Shown here: piece by piece, positions 43,554 through 54,873 of the stretch
Numbering within the stretch: the stretch's first letter is position 1
How the letters are laid out: the number at the start of each line of letters is the position of its first letter
Source: Ambrosia x helenae
Taxonomy: Eukaryota > Streptophyta > Magnoliopsida > Asterales > Asteraceae
NCBI GenBank assembly: GCA_030844895.1
Contig: CM061233.1
Location: 61,157,468-61,221,467 of the forward strand
Reading direction: 5' to 3'
Length of the DNA: 64,000 bases
The notes under the pieces: model-generated
The model's database searches: none
What the model was told of the DNA's origin: nothing
The model's input: only the letters and a program-made list of their open reading frames with translations
Translations under genes and position numbers: made by a program

Positions 43554-44711
43554 ATGAAAACTCGACATTCCACACGGACGACCGAAGGCGAACCACTACC
43601 GTCCACTCCCGCCGAGTTGGCTAGAGTAATTGCCGAGGCAATTGCTCAACACGATGCAGCTCGGGCCGACTCAAACGGAGGTTCTGGAGGTACCGGTCGC
43701 CGGCGAAGTGAAACAGATCACGAGGCTGAGAACTCTAATAACGGTTGTTCATACAAAACCTTCATGGCATGCAAACCATGGAACTTTCGTCGTACTGAAG
43801 GCGCTGTAGGAATTGTCCGGTGGATAGAGAAAACCGAATCAGTCCTCGACATCAGCGGTTGCTCCGAGGATCAAAAGGTAAAGTACTCCACTTGTACCTT
43901 TCAGGATGAAGCCCTCACATGGTGGAATCTACAAGTACAAACCCTGGGCAGAGAAGCGGCTTACAGTCTTGCTTGGGCCGATCTCAAAACATTGTTCATG
44001 GACAAGTACTGCCCTCGAAGGGAACTGCAGAAGCTGGAAGCCGAATTATGGAACCTTGCTATGGTGGATGCCAATGTGACTGCATGTACCACTCGTTTTC
44101 ACAAGCTCTCTCGACTGGTCCCACACATGGTCACACCTGAGTACAAGAGAGTTGAGCGGTATATCTTGGGTCTGTCACCAAAGATCCGCAGTATGGTCAC
44201 TGCATCGGCAGCCTCCACTATCCAGGCTGCGGTTACCTTAGCTCAAAGTTTGACCGACGACGCGGTTCGTATGGGTTCATTGAACCAGAAGGTTATGGTT
44301 ACCAGTGAGAGTTCCGGGAAAAAGCGCAAACGTTCCGACAACCGGAAAAGCATGCACTCCTCTCACCGACCACAAGATGTCGTGAAAGTTTTTGCTGCCA
44401 CTGCTGCTGAGGAGTCCAAACGCAAATACAGCAGGCCCCATCCTCACTGCAGCAAATGCAACTACTATCACATAGGTACCTGTGACAGCATCTTGTGCAA
44501 GAACTGTAACCGTCGTGGTCATTCCAACGCTAACTGCAAGGCCAAAGCCACAAACACTCATCCTACCAGAAACGAGTGTTATGAATGTGGTGCGACTGGA
44601 CATTTCCGGAAGGACTGTCCCAAGGCCAAGGATCAAGCCCGTGGTAGAGTGTTCGTGTTAGGAGACAATGAAGCACGAGATGTGATGGACGGGGTCAATC
44701 ATGGTGTTTAA
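43554..44711 (+). CDS. Gypsy-1 gag
   Basis: ATG at 43554 (MKTRHSTRTTEG) comes two bases after TTTCTTATAG, again acceptor-like. The 385-residue product carries the retrotransposon gag domain (CSYKTFMACKPWNFRRTEGA, VRWIEKTESV, ALTWWNLQVQ, CPRRELQKLEAELWNL) and two zinc knuckles: CKNCNRRGHSNANC, and CYECGATGHFRKDC near the end. A further Cys/His cluster CSKCNYYHIGTC precedes them. The frame ends in VNHGV just where an inserted segment begins, so the true end joining to protease is displaced about 1.3 kb. It remains open without stops, in contrast to pol. Confidence 0.85.
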   Translation: MKTRHSTRTTEGEPLPSTPAELARVIAEAIAQHDAARADSNGGSGGTGRRRSETDHEAENSNNGCSYKTFMACKPWNFRRTEGAVGIVRWIEKTESVLDISGCSEDQKVKYSTCTFQDEALTWWNLQVQTLGREAAYSLAWADLKTLFMDKYCPRRELQKLEAELWNLAMVDANVTACTTRFHKLSRLVPHMVTPEYKRVERYILGLSPKIRSMVTASAASTIQAAVTLAQSLTDDAVRMGSLNQKVMVTSESSGKKRKRSDNRKSMHSSHRPQDVVKVFAATAAEESKRKYSRPHPHCSKCNYYHIGTCDSILCKNCNRRGHSNANCKAKATNTHPTRNECYECGATGHFRKDCPKAKDQARGRVFVLGDNEARDVMDGVNHGV

Positions 44712-45001
44712 GATGCTTAATTGTGTGCTTTTAATGTTGGTTACGTGATTATATGCCTTGAATAAGATAACTACGCTACATTGTATGATTGCAGGTGAAG
44801 CGGCTAAAAGGGATGGATTTAAGATGGAATTGTGTAACGCGTGTGAGCCGAAGGAAAATGATCAAGTCCCGTACACTTGAAAGCGAGCATGAGAAGTGAT
44901 AGGTGTTCATGGACGTTTGAGCGTTGAAGAGGAACTTTGGATAAGCCAAGAACACTCGAGTCAGAGGCTAATACTACTATTACTACTACTACTACTACTA
45001 C

Positions 45002-45063
<62 letters not shown>

Positions 45064-46005
45064 TCTAACAAGAAGTGGAAAATTAAGAATATATCTCATT
45101 CTCGTTTATGAATAAAAGTGAAAAGAAGAAAAGTCAACCTGCATTAAATGCACATCTAAAAAATCACAAAATGTGACCAAGGGTCACAGCTCACGGCCCA
45201 AATCGAGAAGGCAAGACATATATTATTTTTAGGGTGGAAATTAGGGAAGGCACAGATGATTATTCTTGGTTGACGGCACAACAGGAAAAAAAACAGGAGG
45301 AAGGAAATACGAAGGCAGAGGATTGCGCAAGAGGGCATAAGGAAAAAGAAGATGGAGGCTTATACCCTAGCCATGAGCGGCTAATCAACCGTGATCCTCT
45401 CCGGGTGAATGGTTAGTTACTAGAACAAGGTTTTATGCTTGTCAAACAATTGAATTGAAACTTTGAATGTTTAAACTTTCGGTTTTGATTGTGGTTTATT
45501 TTAATATTGATGTTGAACGTTATTTGAATAATATGCTTGTTTTAGATTTCATCAACCAACACGGTTTCTTATCGAGGGTCATTGAATATTTACAAGTTGT
45601 GTCTTTCAATACTGCGAGTCATTAAGATATTGTTAGGTGATAATCAACCGAGTCAACAGTCGCGGTCTAGTTATCGGCTGTCAGCAAAGTCATTAATCAA
45701 CCTTCTTTATCAATCATATTAATCCACATATCATGTCTATGTGATATCAATTGGCAAACTAAATAAGCCTCGTCTAAAGTGATTAACCGGGATCCTGGAG
45801 AGGTCACCATTTTTTATATTGTTTACAAATCATTTTTCTTTTAAGTCGTTTTTATTATTTGCAAATCAATCAACCAATCAATTTTACATTTCCGTCTAGT
45901 TTAATTTAATTGTTAGAAATAACACTTTCCACAATACTCCTCGTGGTTCGACACCCGACTTACCCTAACTAGTAAGGTAGTTGGTCTTTTCTTAAAATCT
46001 TATTT
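44712..46005. other. Foreign insert between Gypsy-1 gag and pol
   Basis: In Gypsy-2 the zinc knuckles run straight into DPDTVTGTFLLDN. Here gag stops after GDNEARD and the matching DPNVVTGTFLLNN resumes near 46030. The 1.3 kb between has no gene. Near 45935-45990 it has CTCGTGGTTCGACACCCGA, a phrase like those at the ends of Athila-type LTRs, so it may be a gypsy LTR piece. The exact junctions and a target duplication were not found. Confidence 0.5.
44970..45063. repeat. Trinucleotide microsatellite (ACT)n-(AAT)n
   Basis: About ten ACT-type repeats run straight into about twenty AAT repeats, inside the Gypsy-1 insert. Confidence 0.95.
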
Positions 46006-49000
46006 TTGACTGGTCCTTCGACACCGATCAATGATCCTAATGTAGTTACGGGTACGTTTCTCCTTAACAATCATTTTGCATCGGTACTTTTTAACTCTGG
46101 CGTAGATTTTAGCTTTGTGTCCACCAACTTTAAGAAATCCCTTGGATTAAAGCCTAGTAAGTTGGAAACACGATTTACCATAAAATTAGCCAACGGTAAG
46201 TTAATCTCGTCCGAGGACGTTGTTAAGGATTGTATTCTGGTTCTCGACGACCACGAATTCCGTATCGACTTACTGCCTATTCAACTGGGTAGTTTCAATA
46301 TCGTCATTGGCATAGATTGGTTATCCAAACATCGTGCAGAGATCGTCTGTCACGAGAAATTGGTACGGATTCCCTTGTCAAATGGTGAAACCCTAATCAT
46401 TCGAGGAAGCCAGGGTTTACCCACTCTTCGCATCATCTCCTACATTAAAGCGCAAAAATTCTTAAGGAAAGGTTGTGTCGCATTCTTGGCACATGTCGTT
46501 GAACAAAAAGCTAAAGATCGGAAGCTAGCGGACATCCCAGTGGTGCGAGATTTTCCCGAAGTCTTTCCAGAAGACTTGCCAGGACTTCCACCACCATGAC
46601 AAGTCGAGTTTCGCATCGATCTTGTCCTAGGAGCTGCCGTAGTAGCTCGCACTCCGTATCGACTAGCACCATCCGAGATGCAGGAATTGTCTAATCAACT
46701 TCAGGAGTTGCTGGACAAAGGTTTCATTCGTCCGAGTTTCTCTCCGTGGGGAGCACCTATTCTGTTCATGAAGAAGAAAGACGGGAGTTTCCGTATGTGC
46801 ATCGACTACCGGGAGCTGAACAAACTGATGATCAAGAACAAGTATCCGTTGCCAAGAATTGATGATTTGTTCGACTAGTTGCAAGGCTCCAGTTACTACT
46901 CGAAGATCGATCTACAGTTAGGGTATCATCAGTTACGAATCCAAGAAGATGATATCCCAAAAACTGCATTCCGAACTCGTTATGGGCATTACGAATTCCT
47001 AGTTTTTCCATTCGGCTTAACGAATGCTCCAGCAATTTTCATGGACCTCATGAATCGTGTCACCAAGCCCTACTTGGACAAATTCGTCATTGTCTTTATC
47101 GACGACATCTTGATCTACTCATGAACTCGAGAAGAGCACGAACAACATCTGCGGTTGATTTTGGAGTTGCTCAAGAGTGAGAAGCTGTATGCCAAATTCT
47201 CGAAATGCGAGTTCTGGATTCGAGAAGTCCATTTCCTCGGTCACGTTGTGAACTAGAAGGGTATACAAGTTGATCCTGCAAAGATTGAAGCAATCAAGGA
47301 TTGGGCCGTGCCCAAGGCACCAACTGAAGTGCGACAATTTTTGGGATTAGCCGGTTATTATCGTCGATTCATCCAGAACTTCTCCTAGATTGCCCAACCA
47401 TTGAATGTGTTAGCGCAAAAAGACAAGAATTTCGATTGGGGAGTCAAACAGGAGAATGCGTTCCAGGTATTGAAGGACTGTTTGTGCAGTGCTCCAATTC
47501 TTTCCCTTCCCGAAGGTACTGATGATTTCGTAGTTTATTGCAATGCTTCACGTCAAGGTCTTGGATACGTACTCATGCAAAGGAATAAGGTCATTGCATA
47601 TGCATCCCGACAACTCAAAATTCATGAGAAGAATTACACCACTCATGACCTAGAGTTGGGTGCAGTGATATTTGCCCTTAAGATTTGGAGGCACTACCTT
47701 TACGGTACCAAGTGCACCATCTTCACAAACCATAAGAGCTTACAACACATCTTCAACCAGAAGGAACTGAACATGCGGAAACGCAGATGGGTTGAACTGT
47801 TGAACGATTACGATTGTGAGATTAAATACCATCTGGGCAAAGCCAATGTTGTGGCTGATGCATTAAGCCGGAAGGAACGAGTTAAGACCCTGCGTGTGCG
47901 TGCGCTAGGTTTCACCATCCATACAAATCTCATGACCCGTATCGGCGACGCTCAACAAGAAGCTCTGAAAAGTGAAAACCTGGAGAATGAGTCGTTATTT
48001 AAGATGGTTAGTCTGTTGGAACCAAGATCTGACGACACAGTTTATTTCGCCAATCAGATTTGGGTGCCACGTTTTGGTGACTTACGTGATCTAATCTTGG
48101 AGGAAGCTCACAAGTCTAGATAATCAAGTACATCCTGGTGCTGACAAGATGTACAAGGACATGAAGGAACTTTACTGATAGCCCAACCTGAAAGGTGAAA
48201 TCGCCACGTACGTCAGCCGATGCATTACTTGTTCGAAGGTCAAAGCTGAGTATAAGAAACCATCTGGTCTAGTTCAGCAGCCAGACATTCCAGTTTGGAA
48301 GTGGGAGCAGATTTCCATGGACTTTATCACCAAGCTACCAAAGACGTCCAGTGGTTACGACACGATTTGGGTGATTGTTGACAGGTTGACTAAATCCGCG
48401 CATTTCTTACCGATTAAGGAAACCGACAAGTTGGAGAAACTTGCCAAATTATACATCAAGGAAATTGTAACTAGGCATGGCGTGTCTGTTTCAATCATTT
48501 CCGACTGAGACAGTCGATTTACTTCCCGATTCTGGCAAACACTGATGGACGCACTAGGCTCTCGCTTAGACATGAGCACAACCTACCATCCGCAAACAGA
48601 TGGCCAGAGCGAACGCACAATCCAAACATTGGAAGACATGCTTCGGGCATGTGCAATCGATTTTGGTGGAAACTAGGATTCACATTTACCATTGGTTGAA
48701 TTCTCCTACAACAACAGTTGCCACACCAGCATCAAGGCTGCCCCATTTGAAGCCCTGTATGGACGCAAGTGTAGATCTCCTTTGTGTTGGGCGGAAGTTG
48801 GAGACAAATATTTGACTGGCCCCGAGATCATTCAAGAGACCACTGACAAGATCTTCCAGATCCGTGATCGCTTGAAAGCCGCTCGAGATCGTCAAAAGAG
48901 TTATACTGATCGTCGTCGCAAACCGCTCGAATTTCAAGTTGGCGATAAGGTAATCTTGAAAGTCTCACCCTGGAAGGGTGTACCACGGTTTGGCAAACGT

Positions 49001-49417
49001 GGAAAACTTAATCCCTGATACATTGGTCCATTTGAAATACTTTCTAGGGTTGGTCCCGTGGCATACAAGCTCAAGTTACCAGAAGAGCTAAGTGGTGTTC
49101 ATGACACTTTCCACATATCCAACCTAAATAAGTGTTTGTCCAACGAATCCTTGATCATTCCTTCCGAATAAATTCACATCGATGACCAGCTCCATTTCGT
49201 CGAGGAGCCAATCGAGGTGACTGATTGGAAAGTCCAGAAATTGAGAAGGAGCCGCATTAAACTTGTGAAAGTCAGATGGAATGCAAAGTGTGGTCCCAAA
49301 TTTACATGGGAACGCAAAGACCAAATGAGACGCAAGTACCCAGCTCTTTTCCCTCAGACTACTGACACTAGTAGGGAAACTCGATTTCGCGGACAAAATT
49401 CCAAAACAAGGGGAGAA
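46006..49417 (+). pseudogene. Gypsy-1 pol (protease, RT, RNase H, integrase, chromodomain-like tail), decayed
   Basis: Protease NSGVDFSFVS has the catalytic DSG changed to NSG. RT shows KKKDGSFRMCIDYRELNK, FRTRYGHYEFLVFPFGLTNA and VIVFIDDILIYS. RNase H shows YASRQLKIHEKNYTTHDLEL and FTNHKSLQHIF. Integrase shows MDFITKLPKTSSGYDTIW and YHPQTDGQSERTIQTLEDML, then the tail FTWERKDQMRRKYPALFP. Eleven in-frame stops are scattered at 46597, 46876, 47122, 47254, 47386, 48176, 48179, 48506, 48674, 49016 and 49169, plus one frame change near 48125. By comparison with Gypsy-2, most stops come from CGA, CAG or TGG codons, i.e. C-to-T or G-to-A changes. Confidence 0.92.
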
Positions 49418-50138
49418 TGTGACAACAGTCAACGAAACAGGTCAACATTCGTACATGTTTCATTTATTACGTCTTTATATATGCATATTTAGACAATTTG
49501 CATACACTATACCCCCCCCCCCTCAAGTCTAGCAAAGGATGAGTTAATCAGAGAACTCAACACAGTACATTTGTTTAGTCATACAACACCCGGACATGCC
49601 ATTAAACAAGCATTACAAGGGGTTATTGCACCCTAACACATGATAATGCACCTCTAACTCACGTATGTGAACACAAAGATCACCATGGGATATCATTTGA
49701 CGAACCCATAACACATATGAAGCAAAATACATGTTAATGTCGTCATCAAGAGGCATGGAACTTAACTAACTCTTACCCTTGTGAAACCGGATGATATTCC
49801 TATATCAAAGGTGTACTAGATACTATTTAATGGACACAATGTACAATCACAACACTATTAACATGAGTAGGCCGATCAATTAACATAACATGTTAAGTAT
49901 TGGATCATGGTCAAGCTATTTGTCTTAGAAACTACACACGCTATACTCACATGTGTATACACACACATACGGCATTATATACACACAAACACATGCTCAT
50001 CAATTACACATATACACACACGCCTATCACCTAGGTTGCATCAAATTAGTATGTACTCACTCCACAACTAGTCAACTACACTTACCCGTTTTGCTTCCAC
50101 ACCTCACGGCCAACAAGGAGGGACAAGAAGAGGACAAT
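49418..50138 (+). repeat. Gypsy-1 3' LTR, 5' part
   Basis: The polypurine tract AACAAGGGGAGAA ends at 49417 and the LTR starts TGTGACAACAGTCAACG. It contains a C-run near 49505 and a CA-rich stretch at 49950-50025. It breaks at 50138, where the Gypsy-3 LTR starts TGTAACACCCC. Confidence 0.75.
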
Positions 50139-51639
50139 TGTAACACCCCAACCGATGGCGGAAACATCGGGGTGCCACGTATTGATGATTGTTCAGTAGC
50201 TCATGGAGAATAATAAGTTTTCATTAATTGATTTAAATAAATTACATACAATTGTTCTACAAGAATTCGTACATCAAATTGAATAAACTATGCACATATC
50301 TTCAAGCAATTCTTCAAGCAAGTAGGACCTGAAACATGTTAAGTTGAAAATGTTTGGGTCAACAAAAGTTGGTGAGAATTACATAGGTTTTTGAGAAATA
50401 GTTGATAACAATAGTTTGTACAACACTCAGGGTTGTATGATGATAGAGTATGATACCGACATGCAACAATGCGTCTATGTACAACCAAACCTTGTGTCGA
50501 CTGATGACTAACTCGCAAGTTAGTTAAATGTTATTACTGTTATCGATCATCCCTGAGTCTATGCGGGGGATGGGTTTGTCAGACCTATAGCGCTATAATC
50601 TAAACAGGCGGCTTGATCATTGTTAATGATTGTACTGTGTCTTTTTGTTACAGTCAAATGATAGAATGATAATGTAATTGAATCACAAGTAAGTATGAGT
50701 AAATGATAGTATAAAATGTTTAAACATGTTTCACCCCAAAAATGTAAAAGAGAAAAAGGGGCTATGTAAACTCACCTTAGCAAATGTTAACTTGTTGAAA
50801 AGATATGATAATTGTGTTGCCCAAAGTGATTTCCAAATATCACCCTATAATAAGGTAATATGTAATAAGTCTAAGTCTATTTAACTAATATGTGTATCCT
50901 AGGGTCTTGATTTGGGGAATATTAATTGTTGAAATTTAAATTAAAATGTTTAATTAATAAAGGAAAATTGGATAATTAATGAAAGATAGTCTTTTTATAA
51001 AATCTAAATTTTGAGTGAGCACATTAAAGTGTTTGAAGCAATAAAATAATTTTTATAAAATTATTTCACTTAAAATAGATTTTTAAATCTATTTATTTAT
51101 AAATAGTCAATTATTAACTTTAATATTCAAAAATACTAAAATTAATGAATTCTTATTTTAAAAATCATATTTCTGTTCTAAATGATTAAAAATAATTTGT
51201 ATAAAATTTTGGTGCAAAAATGATGAAAATTGAATTTATTATGAATTAATTATGATTAAATCTAACAAAAATTGATTAAAAATATAAAATAAATGGTTTT
51301 ACTGAATTAAAAATTATTTCTGAAAAGTTTAATGTTATAAAAACTTAGGATAATTTTTGTGGAAATTTATAAGATCGTTTTGATATTTTTATATAATTTT
51401 ATAAATAAAATGGAATAAACTTGATTTATTTATTATATATAATAAATAAATAAATTTTTGAAAACTAAAAATTGTAAATAAGTCTTTTACATCAGATTTG
51501 ATAAATATAATTTTTTTAGAATTTATAAAAAGGTTTTAATATTTAAAAATGAATTTACAAGATTTAATGTATAATATATATATAAAAAAAATGGTTTGTT
51601 GTAAAATGTAAAATAAATGGAAAAAGGGGTGTCCACGCC

Positions 51640-51693
51640 GGGTCTCGAACTCGCGTGGGCCGGCTGAAGGGCAACAGGCATAACCAACTGATC
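51640..51693 (-). repeat. tRNA-derived (SINE-like) segment 1 in Gypsy-3 LTR
   Basis: On the minus strand GATCAGTTGGTTATG (51679-51693) resembles a pol III A box and GAGTTCGAGACCC (51640-51652) a B box, at tRNA-like spacing. A poly-T stretch follows (51630-51626). It fits a SINE head or a tRNA relic. Confidence 0.45.
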
Positions 51694-52330
51694 TGTATGA
51701 TCAGTTGTGTTTATCTCTTGTTTTTTTTTGAAATATAAATAACATGAACCAACTAGTGTTCTTCCCCAATTCAATATAATCAAGCCCTAACTTATGCAAT
51801 AATCAAATACACACGACATTAACCCAATCAATCATGGGGTTAATGTCGTGCACATGCCGAATAATAAATCCCACAGAAAAATAACAACTTACAAACGCGT
51901 TTGTGATATGAATTAGTTGGTCAACTAAAAAGTCAAAGCAAGATCGCAGATTAAGATTTGAGTATAATTATGAAGAAATAGAGGTAGAGAAAGATGTAAT
52001 GGCGAGTTGTGACTGCTATGGAACGATCAATTTATAGTGTAAGGGTCGGTTATTCGAAATGGCAAGCTTTGACTCGTTTAATGCATATGACGCGATAATT
52101 GAATAAAATTGGAATGTTTTTGACTGGTTTACCTTGTATAATACGCGTTTTGTACAATCTATTCCATAATACGAGTCCATTAGGGGTAATTTCCATGTTT
52201 AGTGTTAATTGAAAACGAATTTGTGGGTGTTTGCTTGTTCAACAGCGCGCAGGAGGTAGCAGATGTTCATCAGCTTAGTTTGTTAAAAAGGTTAAATAGA
52301 TAAGACATCTGAATATTATCACAAATAGGT

Positions 52331-52408
52331 TGGTGGAGCAGTGGTTTGTGGTGTGGTGTTTAAATGGTTGACCCGGGTTCGAGTCTCAGCGGGAACACCT
52401 TTTTTTTT
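52331..52408 (+). repeat. tRNA-derived (SINE-like) segment 2 in Gypsy-3 LTR
   Basis: TGGTGGAGCAGTGG (A-box-like, 52331-52344) and GGTTCGAGTCTC (B-box-like, 52376-52387) are followed by a run of T at about 52400-52408, a pol III terminator. It lies opposite in orientation to segment 1. Confidence 0.4.
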
Positions 52409-52578
52409 ATTAAATGAGGAAGGGAAGGAGGGTGTTGGGCCAAGGCTTGTGGGCTGGGGTCTGTGTGGGCCGGACACCCGGGCTACGAAACAACAAAGGA
52501 AAAGGTTTGAGGAATTGGGCCACAGAAGTCTGTTTTGTTATGTGTATACGCAAATTTTTTTTTTTTTTTAAAACTGAA

Positions 52579-52634
52579 ATATTATTATTATTATTATTAT
52601 TATTACACATACACATATATATATATATATATAA
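52579..52634. repeat. (ATT)n and (AT)n microsatellites
   Basis: About nine ATT repeats are followed by ACACATACACA and about ten AT repeats, near the end of the Gypsy-3 LTR. Confidence 0.9.
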
Positions 52635-52745
52635 ATAATTATTATTGTATTAGGTTTCAAAATGCCACGAAATAATTAAATGTAAGTAGTAATAAAACTT
52701 GTCGTTTTTATTGTAACGTACAGTTATTTAAGGCGAAATGTTACA

Positions 52746-53221
52746 GTCTCCCCTACTTTTAGGAACTTCGTCCCGAAGTTAAAAGGAAAACCAGGGTTAC
52801 AATTGATCAACTACCGGGAACCTCGATAAAATTTCACACTACCTTAACGTACCTGTAAATTCATGATTACGTTCCGGACCGTAATTACCAATTTACCTTA
52901 CATTAGGGTCTTGCGTCCTTTTATGACTCTACCGATTGTTGAGCAGGTCTGATAGTCTTCACCAGTCGTTGAGCTGGTGGTAGGGCCTCTCCCGACTGTT
53001 GGAAAGACATGATGACCTCTACCAATCGTTAAGTAGGTTGTTTGGTAGTCAACTATTTGTTGTACAAGTAAGCACGTATGATCATAGATATAGCAATTAG
53101 TTCATATTAAAGCAAGCATGCACACAGATGTTATAATAATACTTGAATTTATTACTTGAATCCAAAAAGTGTCAATACATAGAATTAAAAGCAAACAACA
53201 TTCAAATGGCGGGTCTTGCTG
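52746..53221 (-). other. Gypsy-3 tail between gag and LTR
   Basis: It is non-coding. On the plus strand, 52924-53040 holds four diverged copies of a unit near ACCGATTGTTGAGCAGGT (also ACCAGTCGTTGAGCTGGT, CCGACTGTTGGAAAG and ACCAATCGTTAAGTAGGT), each after a CTCT or CTTC. A polypurine tract abuts the LTR at 52746-52760. No trace of pol codons is seen. Confidence 0.7.
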
Positions 53222-54410
53222 TTAAGTAGCTGGAGGGTCTTGATCTCTGTTCAGTTTAGGGCATCGGTTACGGAAGTGATTTGGGTCTCCACATTCATAG
53301 CATTGACCATAGTTGTATCGATTAGGATTAGCAGCCTGAGCAGGGTTGATGGGTTGGTTGGCATTAGTATTTGGGGTCTCGCGACATGTATTAACTAGAT
53401 GGCCATACCTACCACAATTGGTGCACAAGCGACATGCTGAAGCAGTGGGATGATGTCGGTTGCATGTGTTGCACAATGGATGGTTTCCTGTATAAGGTTT
53501 CTTGTTAGAAGCTTGTGGAGTGAGGTTTGCAGCAGGATCCCTGGTCTTACGTTTCTGGTTCTCGGTGGTTACCGCGGCTACAATACTTGTTTTATTGCTT
53601 TTCCGAACTAAAGTCCCGTTCTTTACGTGATTATCAGTTAAGGTAGCTGCTAAACGTTTGGCTTCCTCCAAGGTGGCAGGATTCCTTCCCCACACCGTAT
53701 CCTGGATTTGCATGGGCAGACCACCGATGTACTTCTCGATGGCTACCGACAGGGGAGTGACTTTGTGGGGCAGCAATAAGCTAAGCTCATGAAAGCGGGT
53801 GTTGTAGGCAAGGTTTTCCCCACTATCTTGAGCTAAGGTGTGGAACTCATCCTCAAGCTTCTTAACTTCATTGCGAGGACAAAACTCTTCCTTCATGATC
53901 TCTTTGACTTGGTCCCATGTCATAGCAAGAGCAACCTCGGCCCCACGAGTACGCTTTTCTTCATTCCACCATGTGAGTGCTCGTTTATGGAGAACACTCA
54001 TGGCGTAACGAACCTTGAAGTTGTTGGGGCATTCACTGTTGATGAAGGCATTCTCAATACCCTCAAACCATTGGAGGAGTCCAGTAGCTCCTTCTTCACC
54101 ACTAAACTTTGGAGGGTTACAAGAGTTGAAATGCTTAAGGGTACAGGCTTGGGGTCCATTTCCATTGCCATTGCCGTTCCCGTTCCCGTTGTTGTGACCA
54201 TTCCTGTTGCCGTTCAATTGGATGACCTGAGCAAGTAAATTGGGAAACCAGAGTTGCGATTTGCTGCGCCATTTGTTGAGAAATGATCGCAGCCAGTTGA
54301 GCATCGACCCCATTAGTGTTGTGACCAGGACCTTGTTCATGACCATGGTTGTCACTACCTTCATCGTGGTTCTCACCAGTGCTGTTGCGAGTGCTGCGAC
54401 GAGGAGGCAT
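53222..54410 (-). pseudogene. Gypsy-3 gag with one frameshift
   Basis: The start MPPRRSTRNSTGENHDEGSD is at 54410. The frame changes near 54235, where one extra T in a TTT is the simplest cause, and the rest is open to 53222. The body has KHFNSCNPPKFSGEEGATGL, LTWWNEEKRTRGAEVALAM, FCPRNEVKKLEDEFHTLA and LPMQIQDTVWGRNPATLEEA. A first knuckle-like CRLCTNCGRYGHLVNTC and a second CYECGDPNHFRNRC are followed by the stop. An Asn/Gly repeat (NGNGNGNGNGNG) links the N-terminus to the domain. Gag forms the particle and binds RNA. If the frameshift is real, the element depends on gag as well as pol from elsewhere. Confidence 0.85.
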
Positions 54411-54873
54411 GATCTGTAATAGACACAATGAAATGAATGAGAGTTTATATAGGGAATGTAATCATTTATTCATTAATTAAAACGAATAAACGAAAACGTT
54501 GACTTATCAAAGATTCTAAATTCTAATAACATATGAAGACATGCTTTAGCCTATAAGTGAACACTCATCCCGAGAATTCCCAGGTAGGCATCCGGGTCCC
54601 TCGTCTGATTGGGATATATGCGCAATGCCAGCCTAGACAGAAGACTCAGAATACAGGCGTTCACCCTTCCAGATTGCACGTGTTCGTTATTAAAATCTAG
54701 AACTTCGACGAGATCTCAAGGTGGTTCAGGTTAAACCTGGGGATTTTGTCCTATTAGTCTATGAGTAGATCCACTGATGGAGAGCAACCTTCTTGTAGGG
54801 AGGGTATGAAGTAGGAGAGGGATAGAGAATAGCAAACAAAAGAAGCAAGTACTGGTTAAATCCTATGGTTATA
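54411..54873 (-). other. Gypsy-3 leader, interrupted at 54874
   Basis: This is non-coding sequence upstream of Gypsy-3 gag on the minus strand. It ends where the Gypsy-2 LTR starts TGTCACACCC, so Gypsy-2 inserted into the leader. Confidence 0.65.

Larger units (their letters stand above)
42036..50138 (+). mobile_element. Gypsy-1: decayed Ty3/gypsy element, plus strand
   Basis: Components in order are a truncated 5' LTR end (to 42245), PBS, an extra ORF, gag, an inserted segment, a decayed pol, a polypurine tract and the beginning of a 3' LTR at 49418. The 3' LTR is cut at 50138 by Gypsy-3, and the remainder must lie beyond the right window edge. The left boundary within 42036-42180 is not defined. 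Its pol is closely related to that of Gypsy-2. Confidence 0.85.
50139..52745 (-). repeat. Gypsy-3 3' LTR
   Basis: On the plus strand it runs from TGTAACACCCCAACCG to GCGAAATGTTACA, with TGTAACA/TGTTACA ends. On the minus strand a polypurine tract (AAAAGTAGGGGAGAC) precedes it. A minus-strand TATA-like TATAAATT lies at 52029-52036. Two tRNA-like (SINE) segments are embedded. The open frame at 51523-51783 is not a gene. Confidence 0.85.
50139..54873 (-). mobile_element. Gypsy-3: gag-only LTR retrotransposon (TR-GAG type), minus strand
   Basis: Read on the minus strand, the visible part is leader (54873-54411), gag (54410-53222), a 476-bp non-coding tail, a polypurine tract and a 2607-bp LTR (52745-50139). 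There is no protease, RT or integrase between gag and the LTR, so it must move with enzymes from other elements. Its 5' LTR and PBS lie right of the Gypsy-2 insertion, beyond the window. Its LTR family is also seen at 1-1570 and 34002-35463. Confidence 0.8.

Noticed and set aside
44896..45111. Ile/Leu-repeat open frame
   Set aside because: It is produced by the ACT/AAT microsatellite.
51640..51693. Functional tRNA gene
   Set aside because: Only A- and B-box-like words are present; acceptor and anticodon stems do not pair convincingly.
52924..53040. CRISPR-like array
   Set aside because: Units are diverged, unevenly spaced and inside a plant retrotransposon; no repeat-spacer structure.
53840..54238. 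Plus-strand frame opposite Gypsy-3 gag
   Set aside because: Antisense shadow; no independent features.
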